Shown: positions 18,221 through 28,459, counted from the first letter of the stretch. The stretch: 64,000 bases of DNA from Novosphingobium sp. Fuku2-ISO-50 (GCF_001519055.1 NZ_KQ954299.1:1-64000), one strand, 5' to 3'. A program made the numbers and translations. The notes: generated by a model not told the origin, from the sequence alone.

Positions 18221-21200
18221 ATGGTGCGACACAACCCGCCTTTGCTGAAGGCGGTGACGGGACTGGCTTGCCTTGCCGTTGCGCTCTTTGCCGATGTGAT
18301 CGGCGGGGGGGCGCGCGCGCAGACCATTTCCAACACCGCTTATGCCACCTGGCCCATCGGCGGCCAGACGGCGACGGTTGCCTCGAACACGGTCACATTT
18401 TCGCAGGCAAACTTTCCGGTCACGGTTACAACGTATCTGGCATCACAGTCTGGATCGTCTGTCCTGACCTATCAGGCGTCGCAATGCAGCGCCACGGCGA
18501 GCTCTGCTGCCTCGGTGGCGGCCGGGAAAACTTTGTCGCCTTCCGGATTTGCGCAAGCAACAGTAATTCCTGCCAATACGATCAGTATAGGTGAGGCATT
18601 TTATTTTACTGTTTCGATGCCGCAGGCAAACCTCAGTCCCTCGGCGATCGACCACATCACGGTCATTCTCACCACGTCGAGCGGTGACAAGGAAACGCTT
18701 GTCATCGGCGAAACCGCTGCGAACACCGGCGTGTTTGCCGGTTCGATCGCGACTGCCGCGATCCCGCCGCAGCCGGTGCAGGGCGATTGCGTCCTGTCGG
18801 TCGGCGGCGGTGATACCGTCACCATTCAGCCCGAATATCCAGGCAGCACATTGGCCCCCGCCACCGCGACGATCGCGGTGCTGGCCGATCCGATGGGCGA
18901 AGTCTTTTCCAGCGATGACGGCTCGCCGGTCAGCGGTGCGACTGTCGCGCTTGTCGATGCGACGACCGGGCAACCCGCCAGGGTCTATGCCATCGACGGG
19001 GCGACAAGCTGGCCCGCGACCATGCAGTCAGGCAAGACCGTCACCGACGGTGCGGGCATCGAACACGTCATGGCCGCCGGCGAATACAGCTTTCCCAAGG
19101 TTGCCACCGGAAGCTATCGCCTTGTCATCACGCCGCCGTCTTCCTACACGGCGCCGTCGAAGCTGACCCCGGCGCAGCTTGCCGGGCTGAAGCGCACCGA
19201 CGGGTCCGCGCTCAACCTCACGACGGCGTCTTATGGCGCCGCGTTCACCATCGCGAACAACCAGGCGGTCGTCATCGACGTTCCTGTCGATCGCCCGGTT
19301 TCGGCGGCCAAGATCACCAAAGTCGCCTCGATCAGCGAAGCGCAGCCCGGCGACATGGTGGTCTATACCGTCACCGTGACCAATCCCGACAGCGTTCATG
19401 CGATGCGCGGGCTGACGCTCGTCGACCGGCCATCGTCGCTGTTGCGGCTGCGCAAGGGAACCGTGCGTATCGACGGCGCGGATGCGGGCGGCAAGGCCGT
19501 GTTTGCGCCCGACGGTTCGCTGTTGACCGTATCGCTCGGCACGCTGACCGCAGGTGGCGTCCACACGATCACGTATGCCGCCACGGTACGACCTGCATCG
19601 GGCACCAACCGCGCGGAAAATACCGCGACGATCACCGACATTACCGGCACCAGCGCCTCTGCCAACGCGGTCGTCAAGATCGATCAGGACGGTCTGTCGA
19701 GCCGCATGACTCTGGTCGGAGAGATCACCGACGGCGGCTGCTCGCTGCTGGGGCGGCACCAGGGGATTCCCGGTGTGCGCGTCATGCTCGAAGACGGCAG
19801 CTTTGCCATTACCGACAAGAACGGCCGCTATCACTTCGACGGGCTGGTGCCTGGATCGCATGTCGCCCAGGTTGCGCCCGAAACGCTGCCTGAAGGCGGC
19901 AAATTTGTCTTGTGCGGCGGCGGTACGCGCGCAGCAGGCAGCGCGATCAGCCGTTTTGTGATTGGCGACGGCGGCAATCTGATGGTTGCCAATTTCCATG
20001 CGGTGCTGCTCTCTGCGCAATCCGCCGCCGCGCCTGACGAGGGGGCAAAGGACGCCAGGCAGGAACAGGAACGCGCCGAACGCGCGGCCGCGGGCGCCGA
20101 TACCGACTGGCTGGCGCAGGGCAACGGCCCCGCCGATTTCCTGTTTCCCCTCGCAGATCACAACCCGCGTTCGCCCGCCATTCGCGTGGTCATCCGCCAT
20201 GGCGCCGGTCAGACGGTCGCCCTGTTTGCCAATGGCAAGCCGGTTTCCGCCTTGATGCGCGACACGATGAAAGTCGCCGCCGACCACAGCTTTGCCGTCA
20301 GCATCTGGCGCGGCGTTCCGCTGGATGGCGAAACCACCGAACTGAGCGCAGACGTGCGCAATGCCGATGGCAGCCTGGTGACGCATCTTGCGCGCACGGT
20401 TCATTTCAACCACGTGCCGTTCAGCGCGCAGATCCTGCCCGAACGCACCCGTCTTCTGGCTGATGGCCGCACCCGCCCGGTGATCGCGGTGCGCATTGTC
20501 GATCGCAACGGGCGCCCGGTCCACGCCGGGCTGTCGGGCGATGTGGCGATTTCCGCGCCTTATGAAAGCGCCGATGCGATCGACATGATGCAATCGCGCG
20601 CGCTGTCGGGGCTGGGTCGTCAGACGCCGCACTGGCAGATCAAGGGCGATGACGGGGTCGCGCTGATCGAACTGGCGCCGACGATGGCCAGCGGCGCGGT
20701 GCAGCTCGCTTTCAGCTTTGTCGACAACGATCAGCATCACAGCCAGACGCTCGAAGGCTGGGTCAAGCCGGGCAAAGTTGACTGGACGCTGGTCGGGCTG
20801 GCCGAAGGCAGCCTCGGCGCGCGCACGATCGCCGACGCCATGGACAAGACGAGCGCGATTTCCAGCGATCTGGGCCAGCATGCGCGCACCGCGTTCTATG
20901 CCAAGGGCCGCGTGCTCGGCAAATTCCTGCTGACTTTGGCCTATGACAGCGCCAAGCAGGCCTCTGACCAGACGATCATGGGCACGATCGACCCGCGCGC
21001 CTATTACACCGTCTATGGCGACGGTTCGAGCCGCCGGTTCGACGCGGCGAGCCGCAACAAGCTCTATGTCCGCATCGAGACCGCGACATTCTATGCCATT
21101 TTCGGCGATGTCGAGGCGGGCTTCAACCAGACCCAGTTGGGCAAATTCCAGCGCACCGCGACGGGCGTGAAATCCGAAGCGCGGCTGGGCGGATTGCATC

Positions 21201-23386
21201 TTCAGGGCTTTGGCGCGCGGACTTCGACGACGCATCGCCACGATGAAATCGCCGGCAACGGCCTGTCCGGGCCCTATCCGCTGTCATCGAGCGCGGTCAT
21301 GATCAACACGGAAACCGTGACGATCGAAGTGCGCGATCATGCGCGCCCCGATGTCGTGCTCAGCTCGACGCCGCTGACCGCTTATGCTGATTACACGATC
21401 GACCCGATTGCCGGCACGATCACGTTCAAGCAGCCGCTGCTGTCGCGCGATGCCAGTCTCAATCCGCAATACGCGGTGATCGACTATGACATCGATCCGA
21501 CGCTGGGCGGGGCAAACAGCTTCGTCGGCGCCGTCCGCGCGGACTATACGACCCGCAACAAGGCCTTGCGCGTCGGCACCACGCTGATCACCGACACGAC
21601 CACGCAAGGGGACACGACGGGGCGCAGCCGCGAAGCGGCGGCCGACATCAAGCTGCGCATTTCCAGCACCACCGAATTGCGCGCCGAGGGCGGCATCTCG
21701 ACGCTGGCCGGGGTCGTGTCGCGCGCCTGGATGGTGGAGCAGGAACATCACGACAAGATGCTCGACGTGCTCGCCTATGCGCGCAGCGCCGATCAGGCGT
21801 TCGGCGTCGGGCAGACCGGCGATACCCAGCTCGGCCATCGCCGGATCGGCGTCGATGCGCGCAAGAAACTGGGCGACAAGCTGGCCCTGTCGGCCAGCCT
21901 GTGGCTCGATGACAGCCTCAGCACCATCGACAACCGCAAGCAGGCCTCGTTCAAGCTGCAATATCGCGACAAGGACACCCAGGCGAGCATCGGCGCGACG
22001 ACGATGAGCGAAAACGATGCGCTCGGATCGGGAAATTCGACGACGATCGACGCCAGCGTGACTCAAAAGCTGATGCACAACCGGCTGGAACTGACCGCTG
22101 CGGTCGCCGCGCCGATGGGCACTGCCGAAGCGGCCAGCCTGCCCGGCAGCCTGACCGTGGGCGCGCGCTATGCGATCAACAGCCATACCCGCATCGTGGG
22201 CAGCTATGAATTGGCCGACAGTTCGGCCATCTCGACCCGCACGGGCCGGATCGGCCTCGATGCGCAGCCCTGGCGCGGCGGACATCTGAGCGCGGGTCTG
22301 GGCGATCAGGACATCGTCGAAAACACCCAGCGCACGTTTGCCGCCTTTGGCCTGTCGCAGAGCATTGCGATCAACCGCCATCTGACTTTCGACACCACGC
22401 TTGATACCAACAAAGTGCTTTCGGGCGCTTCGCTCAACGGGCTGTCATCGGCGGTGACCGGCCTTACCGGATCGTCCGGGACCGTTTCGACCAGCACGAC
22501 GACGACGGGCACTACCACCGGCAGCGGCGTTGCCACGACCTCGCTGATCGAAAACTATACCGCCGTCACGCTCGGCCTTGCCTGGCGCAAGGACTTGTGG
22601 AGCACCACGCTGCGCGGCGAATGGCGCGATGGCGAACTGTCGCAGCGCCACGGCATGACGATGGGCGCGATCCGCCAGCTTGGCGATGGCAAGATGCTCG
22701 GATCGGGGCTGACATGGACTCATGCGGTGGGCACCGACGGCACGGTTACCGATGTGCTCGATGCGACTGTGGCGCTGGCCTGGCGCCCGCATTTCGCGCC
22801 GCTCGCCTGGCTCGCCCGCGCCGAATATCGCACCGATTATGCGCTGGCCGGTTCGAATTCGTCGAGCGGCGCGGTGGCATCGCTGGCGACGGCGAGCGCA
22901 GGCAGCGCGCTGTCGGGGCTGGCCACCGGGGATGCCCATGCGCGGCGTCTGATCGTTTCGGTGTCGACCGACTGGACGCCGCATGGCCGCCATGACGACG
23001 AATTCGTCGAACGCAGCGAAGTCAGCCTGTTTGCTGCCGTGCGCCGCAATTTCGATGCCTATGACGGCTATAACCTGTCGGGCACGACGGTGATGGGCGG
23101 CGTGGCTGCGCACATCGGGCTGGGCGAACGGGTCGAAATCGGCGGACAGGCCTCGGTCCTGACCAGCCCGTCGGACGGTACCACGCAGTTTTCGATCGGC
23201 CCCAGCGTCGGGTTCGTGCCGATGAAGAATGTGCTGATGATGGTCGGTTATAACATCAAGGGCTATCGCGACGCCGATTTTTCCGCCGCCAACTCCACCG
23301 CGCGCGGCGTGTTTGTCAGCATGCGGATGAAATTCGACACCAGCACCTTTGGCTTCCTCGGGCTCGACAGCAAGCTGCGGCGCTGA
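18221..23386 (+). CDS. Giant DUF11/carboxypeptidase-regulatory-like protein with C-terminal outer-membrane barrel
   Basis: 1,721 residues from ATG 18221 (a TTG at 18188 would add 11). Order: signal peptide ending GGGARAQ; DUF11-like NTAYATW strand region; a first carboxypeptidase-regulatory-like segment (GEVFSSDDGSPVSGATVALV, about 225); DUF11 domain (AKITKVASISEAQPGDMVVYT, about 363); a second regulatory-like/SdrD-B-like domain (GIPGVRVMLEDGSFAITDKNG, about 517). Invasin-like beta domains to about 870 come next. Then a conserved stretch (YVRIETATFYAIFGDVEAGF, VVLSSTPLTAYADYTIDP, about 950-1090) leads a long beta-barrel region. An outer-membrane anchor displaying or exporting the smaller DUF11 proteins is inferred. 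It converges, 3 bases apart, with the adhesin gene. Confidence 0.75.
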   Translation: MVRHNPPLLKAVTGLACLAVALFADVIGGGARAQTISNTAYATWPIGGQTATVASNTVTFSQANFPVTVTTYLASQSGSSVLTYQASQCSATASSAASVAAGKTLSPSGFAQATVIPANTISIGEAFYFTVSMPQANLSPSAIDHITVILTTSSGDKETLVIGETAANTGVFAGSIATAAIPPQPVQGDCVLSVGGGDTVTIQPEYPGSTLAPATATIAVLADPMGEVFSSDDGSPVSGATVALVDATTGQPARVYAIDGATSWPATMQSGKTVTDGAGIEHVMAAGEYSFPKVATGSYRLVITPPSSYTAPSKLTPAQLAGLKRTDGSALNLTTASYGAAFTIANNQAVVIDVPVDRPVSAAKITKVASISEAQPGDMVVYTVTVTNPDSVHAMRGLTLVDRPSSLLRLRKGTVRIDGADAGGKAVFAPDGSLLTVSLGTLTAGGVHTITYAATVRPASGTNRAENTATITDITGTSASANAVVKIDQDGLSSRMTLVGEITDGGCSLLGRHQGIPGVRVMLEDGSFAITDKNGRYHFDGLVPGSHVAQVAPETLPEGGKFVLCGGGTRAAGSAISRFVIGDGGNLMVANFHAVLLSAQSAAAPDEGAKDARQEQERAERAAAGADTDWLAQGNGPADFLFPLADHNPRSPAIRVVIRHGAGQTVALFANGKPVSALMRDTMKVAADHSFAVSIWRGVPLDGETTELSADVRNADGSLVTHLARTVHFNHVPFSAQILPERTRLLADGRTRPVIAVRIVDRNGRPVHAGLSGDVAISAPYESADAIDMMQSRALSGLGRQTPHWQIKGDDGVALIELAPTMASGAVQLAFSFVDNDQHHSQTLEGWVKPGKVDWTLVGLAEGSLGARTIADAMDKTSAISSDLGQHARTAFYAKGRVLGKFLLTLAYDSAKQASDQTIMGTIDPRAYYTVYGDGSSRRFDAASRNKLYVRIETATFYAIFGDVEAGFNQTQLGKFQRTATGVKSEARLGGLHLQGFGARTSTTHRHDEIAGNGLSGPYPLSSSAVMINTETVTIEVRDHARPDVVLSSTPLTAYADYTIDPIAGTITFKQPLLSRDASLNPQYAVIDYDIDPTLGGANSFVGAVRADYTTRNKALRVGTTLITDTTTQGDTTGRSREAAADIKLRISSTTELRAEGGISTLAGVVSRAWMVEQEHHDKMLDVLAYARSADQAFGVGQTGDTQLGHRRIGVDARKKLGDKLALSASLWLDDSLSTIDNRKQASFKLQYRDKDTQASIGATTMSENDALGSGNSTTIDASVTQKLMHNRLELTAAVAAPMGTAEAASLPGSLTVGARYAINSHTRIVGSYELADSSAISTRTGRIGLDAQPWRGGHLSAGLGDQDIVENTQRTFAAFGLSQSIAINRHLTFDTTLDTNKVLSGASLNGLSSAVTGLTGSSGTVSTSTTTTGTTTGSGVATTSLIENYTAVTLGLAWRKDLWSTTLRGEWRDGELSQRHGMTMGAIRQLGDGKMLGSGLTWTHAVGTDGTVTDVLDATVALAWRPHFAPLAWLARAEYRTDYALAGSNSSSGAVASLATASAGSALSGLATGDAHARRLIVSVSTDWTPHGRHDDEFVERSEVSLFAAVRRNFDAYDGYNLSGTTVMGGVAAHIGLGERVEIGGQASVLTSPSDGTTQFSIGPSVGFVPMKNVLMMVGYNIKGYRDADFSAANSTARGVFVSMRMKFDTSTFGFLGLDSKLRR

Positions 23387-23389
23387 TCG

Positions 23390-25270
23390 TCAATTCACCT
23401 TGGCATTCAGGGTGATCGAAAAGCTTGGCGGGGTGCCGGTCGATCCGGCCATCGTGCCCTTCGGGTTGAGGCAGATAAAGTGCACATTGGTGTCGTAGCT
23501 GGCAGTCGGCGTATACGTGCAGGACGAATATTTGGTCGGCGCGGTCGTCGAATTGGAAAAGGCGATGTCGGTGCTGCTCGTAAACGTCAGCGCGCTGGTC
23601 GGCGACCCTTGGGTAAACGTGGGCGAGGCGGCGGTGCCGACGGACAATTGCGCGGGCAGCGTGTCGATGATCAGCACGCTGTTCTTGTCCACTGTTGACG
23701 GGCCGGTGTTGGCGACGGTCAGCGTATAGGCGACGATCGCGCCGGGGATCGCCTTGGGATTGGTTGACGAGTTGATCGGGTCCGACACGATCGTCGAGCT
23801 TTTCACGATCGTCAGCGACGCGTTGGCGGCGACCTTGGTATTGGTAATGATGCACGAGACGACATCGCCCATCGCCGGGGTCACATTGCCGCCTGGCGTC
23901 GTCGGCAGCTTCGTCGCTGATCCACTGTAGGCATTGGTGCAAGCCATTGCGGAGGTGTACTGGCTGGTTTGCGTGGTGCCCGACGGGGTTTCCGACAGGG
24001 TATAGGCCGTGGCGGGGGTGACCTGGGTCTGTGCCGTGGCCGCGCCGGTCAGCGTGCTGCCCGTGCCGCTGGTGGTCGTGGTCGCAACGGTCGTGCTGCC
24101 TTGCGCGATCGTCATGGTGAACTGATCGGTGCTGAATTGCCGTCCGCCGCTGCCCAGCGCCTTTGTCAAAGTCAGGTGCGGAAAGGGCGTTTCGGTGAAT
24201 GTGCAGAGCAGGGCATCGCCATAGGCCAGCGTCGCCAGCGAATAACTGGTGGTGATCACGGCACTGGGCAGGACGGTTGACGAACCCGAGGCGCTGTTGG
24301 TGCAGGTCAGGCTGGTCTGGTAATGCGACAGCGTGCTGACGCTGCCCGAGGCCATCGTTTCCGCAAGGGTCATCGGCACCGATGCGGCGGTCGACAGCCC
24401 CGCCGTGGTGAACGGCCCGAGCCCGGTCCCGCTCGATGTGCCCGAGGCGAGCGTGGCCGAATTCGATGCGGCCTGAATGGCGTAAGTGAACTGATCGGCG
24501 CTGTTTACGCGCGCATCGGCGATCTGCATGGTCAGCCGCACCGAAGCAAAGCGCACCGCCAGCATGAAGCCCTGCAACCCGCCGCCGACGAGCGTGGTCG
24601 TGATCTGCGTCGGCTTTGACGAGCCGAAGACATAGGCCCCGACATTTCCGGTGCTGGTGCCGGTTTCGGTCACGGTGGTCGTGCCGGTGCCGCTGACCGA
24701 GGGATAGGCGCTGCCGCTGATCGCGCCGGCCTGATCGAGTGTCTGCCAGGCGCCGCCATTGGTGACAAAGCTCAGGCTTTCGCCGGTATTGGTGGATTCG
24801 CCATCGGCCAGCACCATCATGTAGTTGGTCACGCCGCTGGCGCCGGCGGGCGGAGACAGGGTGACGGACGAGATCGTCACCGTGGTCGTGGCCGTGCTCG
24901 TGCCTGCACCGGTCTGATAGAGCACGGGCGCGCCGGCAATGCCGGTCATCGCCGTATTGCCGATCGCCGCGCCGCTCCACGACGGGCTGGCCACGGGGGC
25001 CAGCGCATTGCCGCTCGTCTTGAGCACGAACGACATCACTGTGCCGTCCTGCAATGTCAGGCTGAACGTCTGTCCGCCCGACGATGACGCGGTGGTGGCG
25101 TTGTACGCGCTGAAATCGATCCAGCAAAAGGTCTGCCAGTCCGATGGCCCGGTCGTGCCTTGTGCGGTGGCCACATAGCAATTGGCGGCAAATGCCGTCG
25201 TGGTCGAACAGACCCAGAGCAGCAGGAGAAGAAGCGCGCGGCGCACGATAACCGTTGTGGTTCCGATCAT
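23390..25270 (-). CDS. CshA-type fibrillar adhesin-related protein with DUF11 domain
   Basis: 626-residue predicted surface protein. The ATG at 25270 gives a signal peptide (RRALLLLLLWVCSTTTAFA) before NCYVATAQG. Residues about 35-225 match my memory of the CshA non-repetitive domain: CWIDFSAYNATTASS, SFVLKTSGNALAPVASPSW, VLADGESTNTGES, VGAYVFGSSKPTQ, GGGLQGFMLAVRFA. A prealbumin/SpaA-like repeat region follows (LTLTKALGSGGRQFSTDQF). The C-terminal DUF11 domain from about 500 opens like that of the 17065 protein. Transcribed against the 18-23 kb barrel gene. Adhesion role is inferred from domains. Confidence 0.75.
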   Translation of the reverse strand: MIGTTTVIVRRALLLLLLWVCSTTTAFAANCYVATAQGTTGPSDWQTFCWIDFSAYNATTASSSGGQTFSLTLQDGTVMSFVLKTSGNALAPVASPSWSGAAIGNTAMTGIAGAPVLYQTGAGTSTATTTVTISSVTLSPPAGASGVTNYMMVLADGESTNTGESLSFVTNGGAWQTLDQAGAISGSAYPSVSGTGTTTVTETGTSTGNVGAYVFGSSKPTQITTTLVGGGLQGFMLAVRFASVRLTMQIADARVNSADQFTYAIQAASNSATLASGTSSGTGLGPFTTAGLSTAASVPMTLAETMASGSVSTLSHYQTSLTCTNSASGSSTVLPSAVITTSYSLATLAYGDALLCTFTETPFPHLTLTKALGSGGRQFSTDQFTMTIAQGSTTVATTTTSGTGSTLTGAATAQTQVTPATAYTLSETPSGTTQTSQYTSAMACTNAYSGSATKLPTTPGGNVTPAMGDVVSCIITNTKVAANASLTIVKSSTIVSDPINSSTNPKAIPGAIVAYTLTVANTGPSTVDKNSVLIIDTLPAQLSVGTAASPTFTQGSPTSALTFTSSTDIAFSNSTTAPTKYSSCTYTPTASYDTNVHFICLNPKGTMAGSTGTPPSFSITLNAKVN

Positions 25271-25290
25271 GCGCCAAGCTATGGCGCATG
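25268..25290 (-). repeat. Palindrome covering the adhesin start codon
   Basis: Perfect 9-base arms CATGCGCCA and TGGCGCATG with a 5-base centre. The start codon of the adhesin (25268-25270) lies inside one arm. It could be a start-occluding RNA hairpin or an operator. Confidence 0.55.
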
Positions 25291-25361
25291 CGTGACTCGG
25301 CTGCAATCGTGACGTAGCGCAAAAGTTGCGCGGGGGTCGGGCATGATCGAAAGGGGGGCTG

Positions 25362-26837
25362 TTACCAGCCCACCATCACGGACTTGGTTTCGGTGAACGC
25401 TTCCACACCATGGCGCCCATGTTCGCGGCCGATGCCCGACTGGCGGAAACCGCCAAAGGGCAGGGCGAATTCCATTCCCGATCCGTTGATCTTTACCGAC
25501 CCGGAGCGCAGCTTTTTGGCCAGCGCATGGGCGTTGTGGAGATTGGTGGTCCACACATAGGCGGACAGGCCATAGATGCTGTCGTTTGCGCGGGCGGCGA
25601 GATCGTCGATCGAATCGTCGGAGAATGTCATCACCGAGAGCACCGGGCCGAAAATCTCTTCGCGCACGATTTTCATCGTCGGGTTGGTATCGACGAAGAT
25701 CGTGGGATTGACGAAATAGCCCTTGCCCGAGGGCGCATCGCCGCCCGCGACGAGCGTGGCGCCTTCCTTGCGGCCGGTTTCGATATAGCCCATGACCTTG
25801 TCGCGCTGGGGGCCGGAAATCAGCGGGCCGAGGGCGACGCCCTCTTGCGTGCCGGGGCCGACCACCAGCTTTTGCGTAAAGGCCACCAGCCCTTCGAGAA
25901 ACCTGTCGAAGATGGCTTCGTGCACGAACAGCCGCGAGCCTGCCGCGCAGACCTGCCCGCTGTTGCCGAAAATGCCCATCGCCACGGCGGGAATGGCCTT
26001 GGCAAGATCGGCGTCGGCAAAGACGATGCTGGCCGATTTTCCGCCCAGTTCCAGGCTGACACGCCTCAGATCGCCCACGCTTTGGCGCAAGATCGCCTTG
26101 CCGGTCGCTGTCGACCCGGTGAAGCTGATCTTGTCCACGCCGTCATGCGCCACCAGCGCGGCGCCCGCCTCGGACCCGAGCCCGGTCACGACATTGACGA
26201 CGCCGGCCGGAAAGCCCGCCTCGGCGACAAGTTCTGCCAGCCGCAGCCCCGACATCGGTGCCAGTTCGGCAGGTTTCAACACGACGGTGCAGCCCGCGGC
26301 CAGCGCCGCCGAAACCTTGGTGCAGGTGATGGCAAAGGGGGCATTCCACGGCACGATCAGCGCGGCCACGCCCAGCGGGTCATGCGTGGTATAGCCGTGC
26401 CAGTTGCCGGGCACGGACATCGGCACCGTCTCGCCCGTCAGGCGACGCGGCCAGCCCGCATGGTAGCGGATGGCGCTGATCGCCGAACCCACCGCCATCA
26501 TGCGCGAAATGCGATAAGGCATGCCGTTGTCGATGGTTTCGATCGCGGCGATCTCGTCCTGTTCGGCCTCGACGAGGTCCGCCAGGCGCAGCAGCAGGCG
26601 TTCGCGATCGGCGGCGGGCATGGTCGACCATGCGCGGCTGTCAAAGGCGTTGCGCGCGGCGTTGACGGCCTGATCGACATCATCCGCGTTGCCTGCGGCA
26701 ATGGCGCCGATGCGTTTTTCGCTGGCCGGGTCGAACACGGGGATCGTCTCGCCCGTGCCTTCGCGCCAGGCGCCATCGATGAAGTGGCCGCAATAGCCGT
26801 TTGCGCGTGCGAGCGCCTTGTCGAAGATGGTGTTCAT
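25362..26837 (-). CDS. NAD(P)-dependent aldehyde dehydrogenase
   Basis: Cytoplasmic oxidation of an aldehyde to its carboxylate. The 491-residue product has the family set: PWNAPFAITC oxyanion Asn, FTGSTATGKAIL, catalytic Glu in LELGGKSAS, and catalytic Cys in GQVCAAGSR. The C-terminal PFGGFRQSGIGRE loop is also present. The start overlaps the GMC alcohol dehydrogenase stop by ATGA, so the two probably act in series, alcohol to aldehyde to acid. Last gene of the minus-strand catabolic run. Substrate unknown. Confidence 0.92.
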   Translation of the reverse strand: MNTIFDKALARANGYCGHFIDGAWREGTGETIPVFDPASEKRIGAIAAGNADDVDQAVNAARNAFDSRAWSTMPAADRERLLLRLADLVEAEQDEIAAIETIDNGMPYRISRMMAVGSAISAIRYHAGWPRRLTGETVPMSVPGNWHGYTTHDPLGVAALIVPWNAPFAITCTKVSAALAAGCTVVLKPAELAPMSGLRLAELVAEAGFPAGVVNVVTGLGSEAGAALVAHDGVDKISFTGSTATGKAILRQSVGDLRRVSLELGGKSASIVFADADLAKAIPAVAMGIFGNSGQVCAAGSRLFVHEAIFDRFLEGLVAFTQKLVVGPGTQEGVALGPLISGPQRDKVMGYIETGRKEGATLVAGGDAPSGKGYFVNPTIFVDTNPTMKIVREEIFGPVLSVMTFSDDSIDDLAARANDSIYGLSAYVWTTNLHNAHALAKKLRSGSVKINGSGMEFALPFGGFRQSGIGREHGRHGVEAFTETKSVMVGW

Positions 26838-28459
26838 GCCGTTTGCTCCATCCGTGCCGCGTCCAGAATCAGGTCGCTGGCTTTTTCACCGATCATCACC
26901 GCCGCCGCATTGGTGTTCGCGCCCACCAGGAGCGGCATCACGGAAGCATCCGCAACGCGCAGCCCCTCCACGCCGTAAACCCGCAACTGCGGGTCGACGA
27001 CCGCCTGCGGCCCGACGCCCATCGAACAGCTTCCCACCGGATGATGCACCACGCCTGAGAGTTCGGCCTTCATCGCATCGAGCGCTTCGTCGCTGGTAAC
27101 GTGGGCGCCCGGCAGCGTTTCCTCGATCACGTAGTCGGCAATTGGCCCCCCTGAGAAAATCCGCCGCGAAATGGCCAGGCCCTTCTTCAGCACCGCCCAG
27201 TCGCGTTCGTCGCCCAGCAAGTTGAGGCGAATGCGTGGGGCAGAGCGCGGATCGGCGTCGCGCAGCGTCACGCTGCCCCGGCTTTCGGGGCGCAGCAGGC
27301 AGATCGAGTTGTAGAAGCAGTCGCGCTTGGGCTTGGTGACGCCGGGGAACCAGATATTGGCATCGACCCGCACCGGGCTCGACATGATCTGCAGATCGGG
27401 CCGGTCCAGCCCTTCCTCCGAGCGGGTGAGGATGCAGGCCGCCGCGATCTGGTTGGCAAAGGGGCCCGAGCGCAGGAAATACCAGCGCAGAAACGCCAGC
27501 GTGGCCCGGTCGAAGCGCAATTGTTGCGCAAAGCTGTGCGGCGGAGCGGCGTCATACTGGTGGGCAAGGCGAACGTGTTCCTGCAGATTCTGTCCGACGC
27601 CGGGCAGGTCGTGCACCACTTCGATGCCATGGTCGGCCAGCGCCGCGCCCGGACCGACGCCCGACAGCATCAGCAGGTGCGGCGATCCATAAGTCCCGCC
27701 GCACAATACGATTTCGCGCGCGGCGCTGGCGGTATGGGGCTGGCCATTGCGTTCAAACACGACGCCGCTGGCGCGCTTGCCGGTGAACAGGATGCGGTTG
27801 ACTTGCGCATGGGTAAGGACCGTGAGGTTGGGGCGGCTTCGCACCGGCTCCAGATAGGCCTTCGCCCCGCCGCTGCGTTCGCCGTTCTTCAGCGCGACCT
27901 GCACGTCGGCGCAGCCTTCGTTGCTGGCGCCGTCATAATCGGGATTGTAGGCAAAGCCTTGCAACGCGGCAGAGGCGCGCAATTCCTCGGCCATCAGCCG
28001 CGATGTGTCGACCGGGACCACGCCGATCGGGCCGCCTTTGCCGCGCCAGGCATTGCCGCCGCTCCAGTGGTCTTCGCTGCGCTGGAACCAGGGCAGCAGG
28101 CTTTGGTAATCCCAGCCCTCGCAACCCAGCTTTGCCCAGTCGTCGAAATCGAGCGGGTGTCCGCGAAAATGCACCGTTCCATTGATCGAGGACGAGCCGC
28201 CCAGAATCCGCCCGCGCGGCAGGGGAAACACTTTGCCGCCCAGATGCGGTTCGGGCTCCGAGACGAAGGGCCAGGTCAGCGCCGGATTGCGCAAGGCCTG
28301 CAGGAAACCCAGCGGCATGCGCACATAAGGGTGGTTGGCTTCACCGCCGGATTCCAGCAGGGCCACGCGGTTTTTCGGGTCGGCGCTCAGGCGATTGGCC
28401 AGCACGCTGCCGGCCGAACCGGCGCCGATGACGATATAGTCGAAATCAAGGGTCTGCAC
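26834..28459 (-). CDS. GMC-family FAD alcohol dehydrogenase
   Basis: Flavin-dependent alcohol (choline-dehydrogenase-like) oxidoreductase of 541 residues. I chose GTG 28459, with AAGGAA upstream, because it places the Rossmann motif IVIGAGSAGSVLANRLS at residue 8; an open extension upstream has no homology. GMC signatures include PRGRILGGSSSING. The active-site His in GVVHHPVGSCSMG and the Asn in VGANTNAAAVM are both present. It is coupled to the following aldehyde dehydrogenase by a 4-base overlap. The substrate is probably an aromatic or side-chain alcohol, by context only. Confidence 0.92.
   Translation of the reverse strand: MQTLDFDYIVIGAGSAGSVLANRLSADPKNRVALLESGGEANHPYVRMPLGFLQALRNPALTWPFVSEPEPHLGGKVFPLPRGRILGGSSSINGTVHFRGHPLDFDDWAKLGCEGWDYQSLLPWFQRSEDHWSGGNAWRGKGGPIGVVPVDTSRLMAEELRASAALQGFAYNPDYDGASNEGCADVQVALKNGERSGGAKAYLEPVRSRPNLTVLTHAQVNRILFTGKRASGVVFERNGQPHTASAAREIVLCGGTYGSPHLLMLSGVGPGAALADHGIEVVHDLPGVGQNLQEHVRLAHQYDAAPPHSFAQQLRFDRATLAFLRWYFLRSGPFANQIAAACILTRSEEGLDRPDLQIMSSPVRVDANIWFPGVTKPKRDCFYNSICLLRPESRGSVTLRDADPRSAPRIRLNLLGDERDWAVLKKGLAISRRIFSGGPIADYVIEETLPGAHVTSDEALDAMKAELSGVVHHPVGSCSMGVGPQAVVDPQLRVYGVEGLRVADASVMPLLVGANTNAAAVMIGEKASDLILDAARMEQTA

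Noticed and set aside
19028..21241. 737-codon minus-strand frame inside the large DUF11-barrel gene
   Set aside because: Low-complexity Arg/Gly/Ala product, antisense to a gene with clear domain structure.
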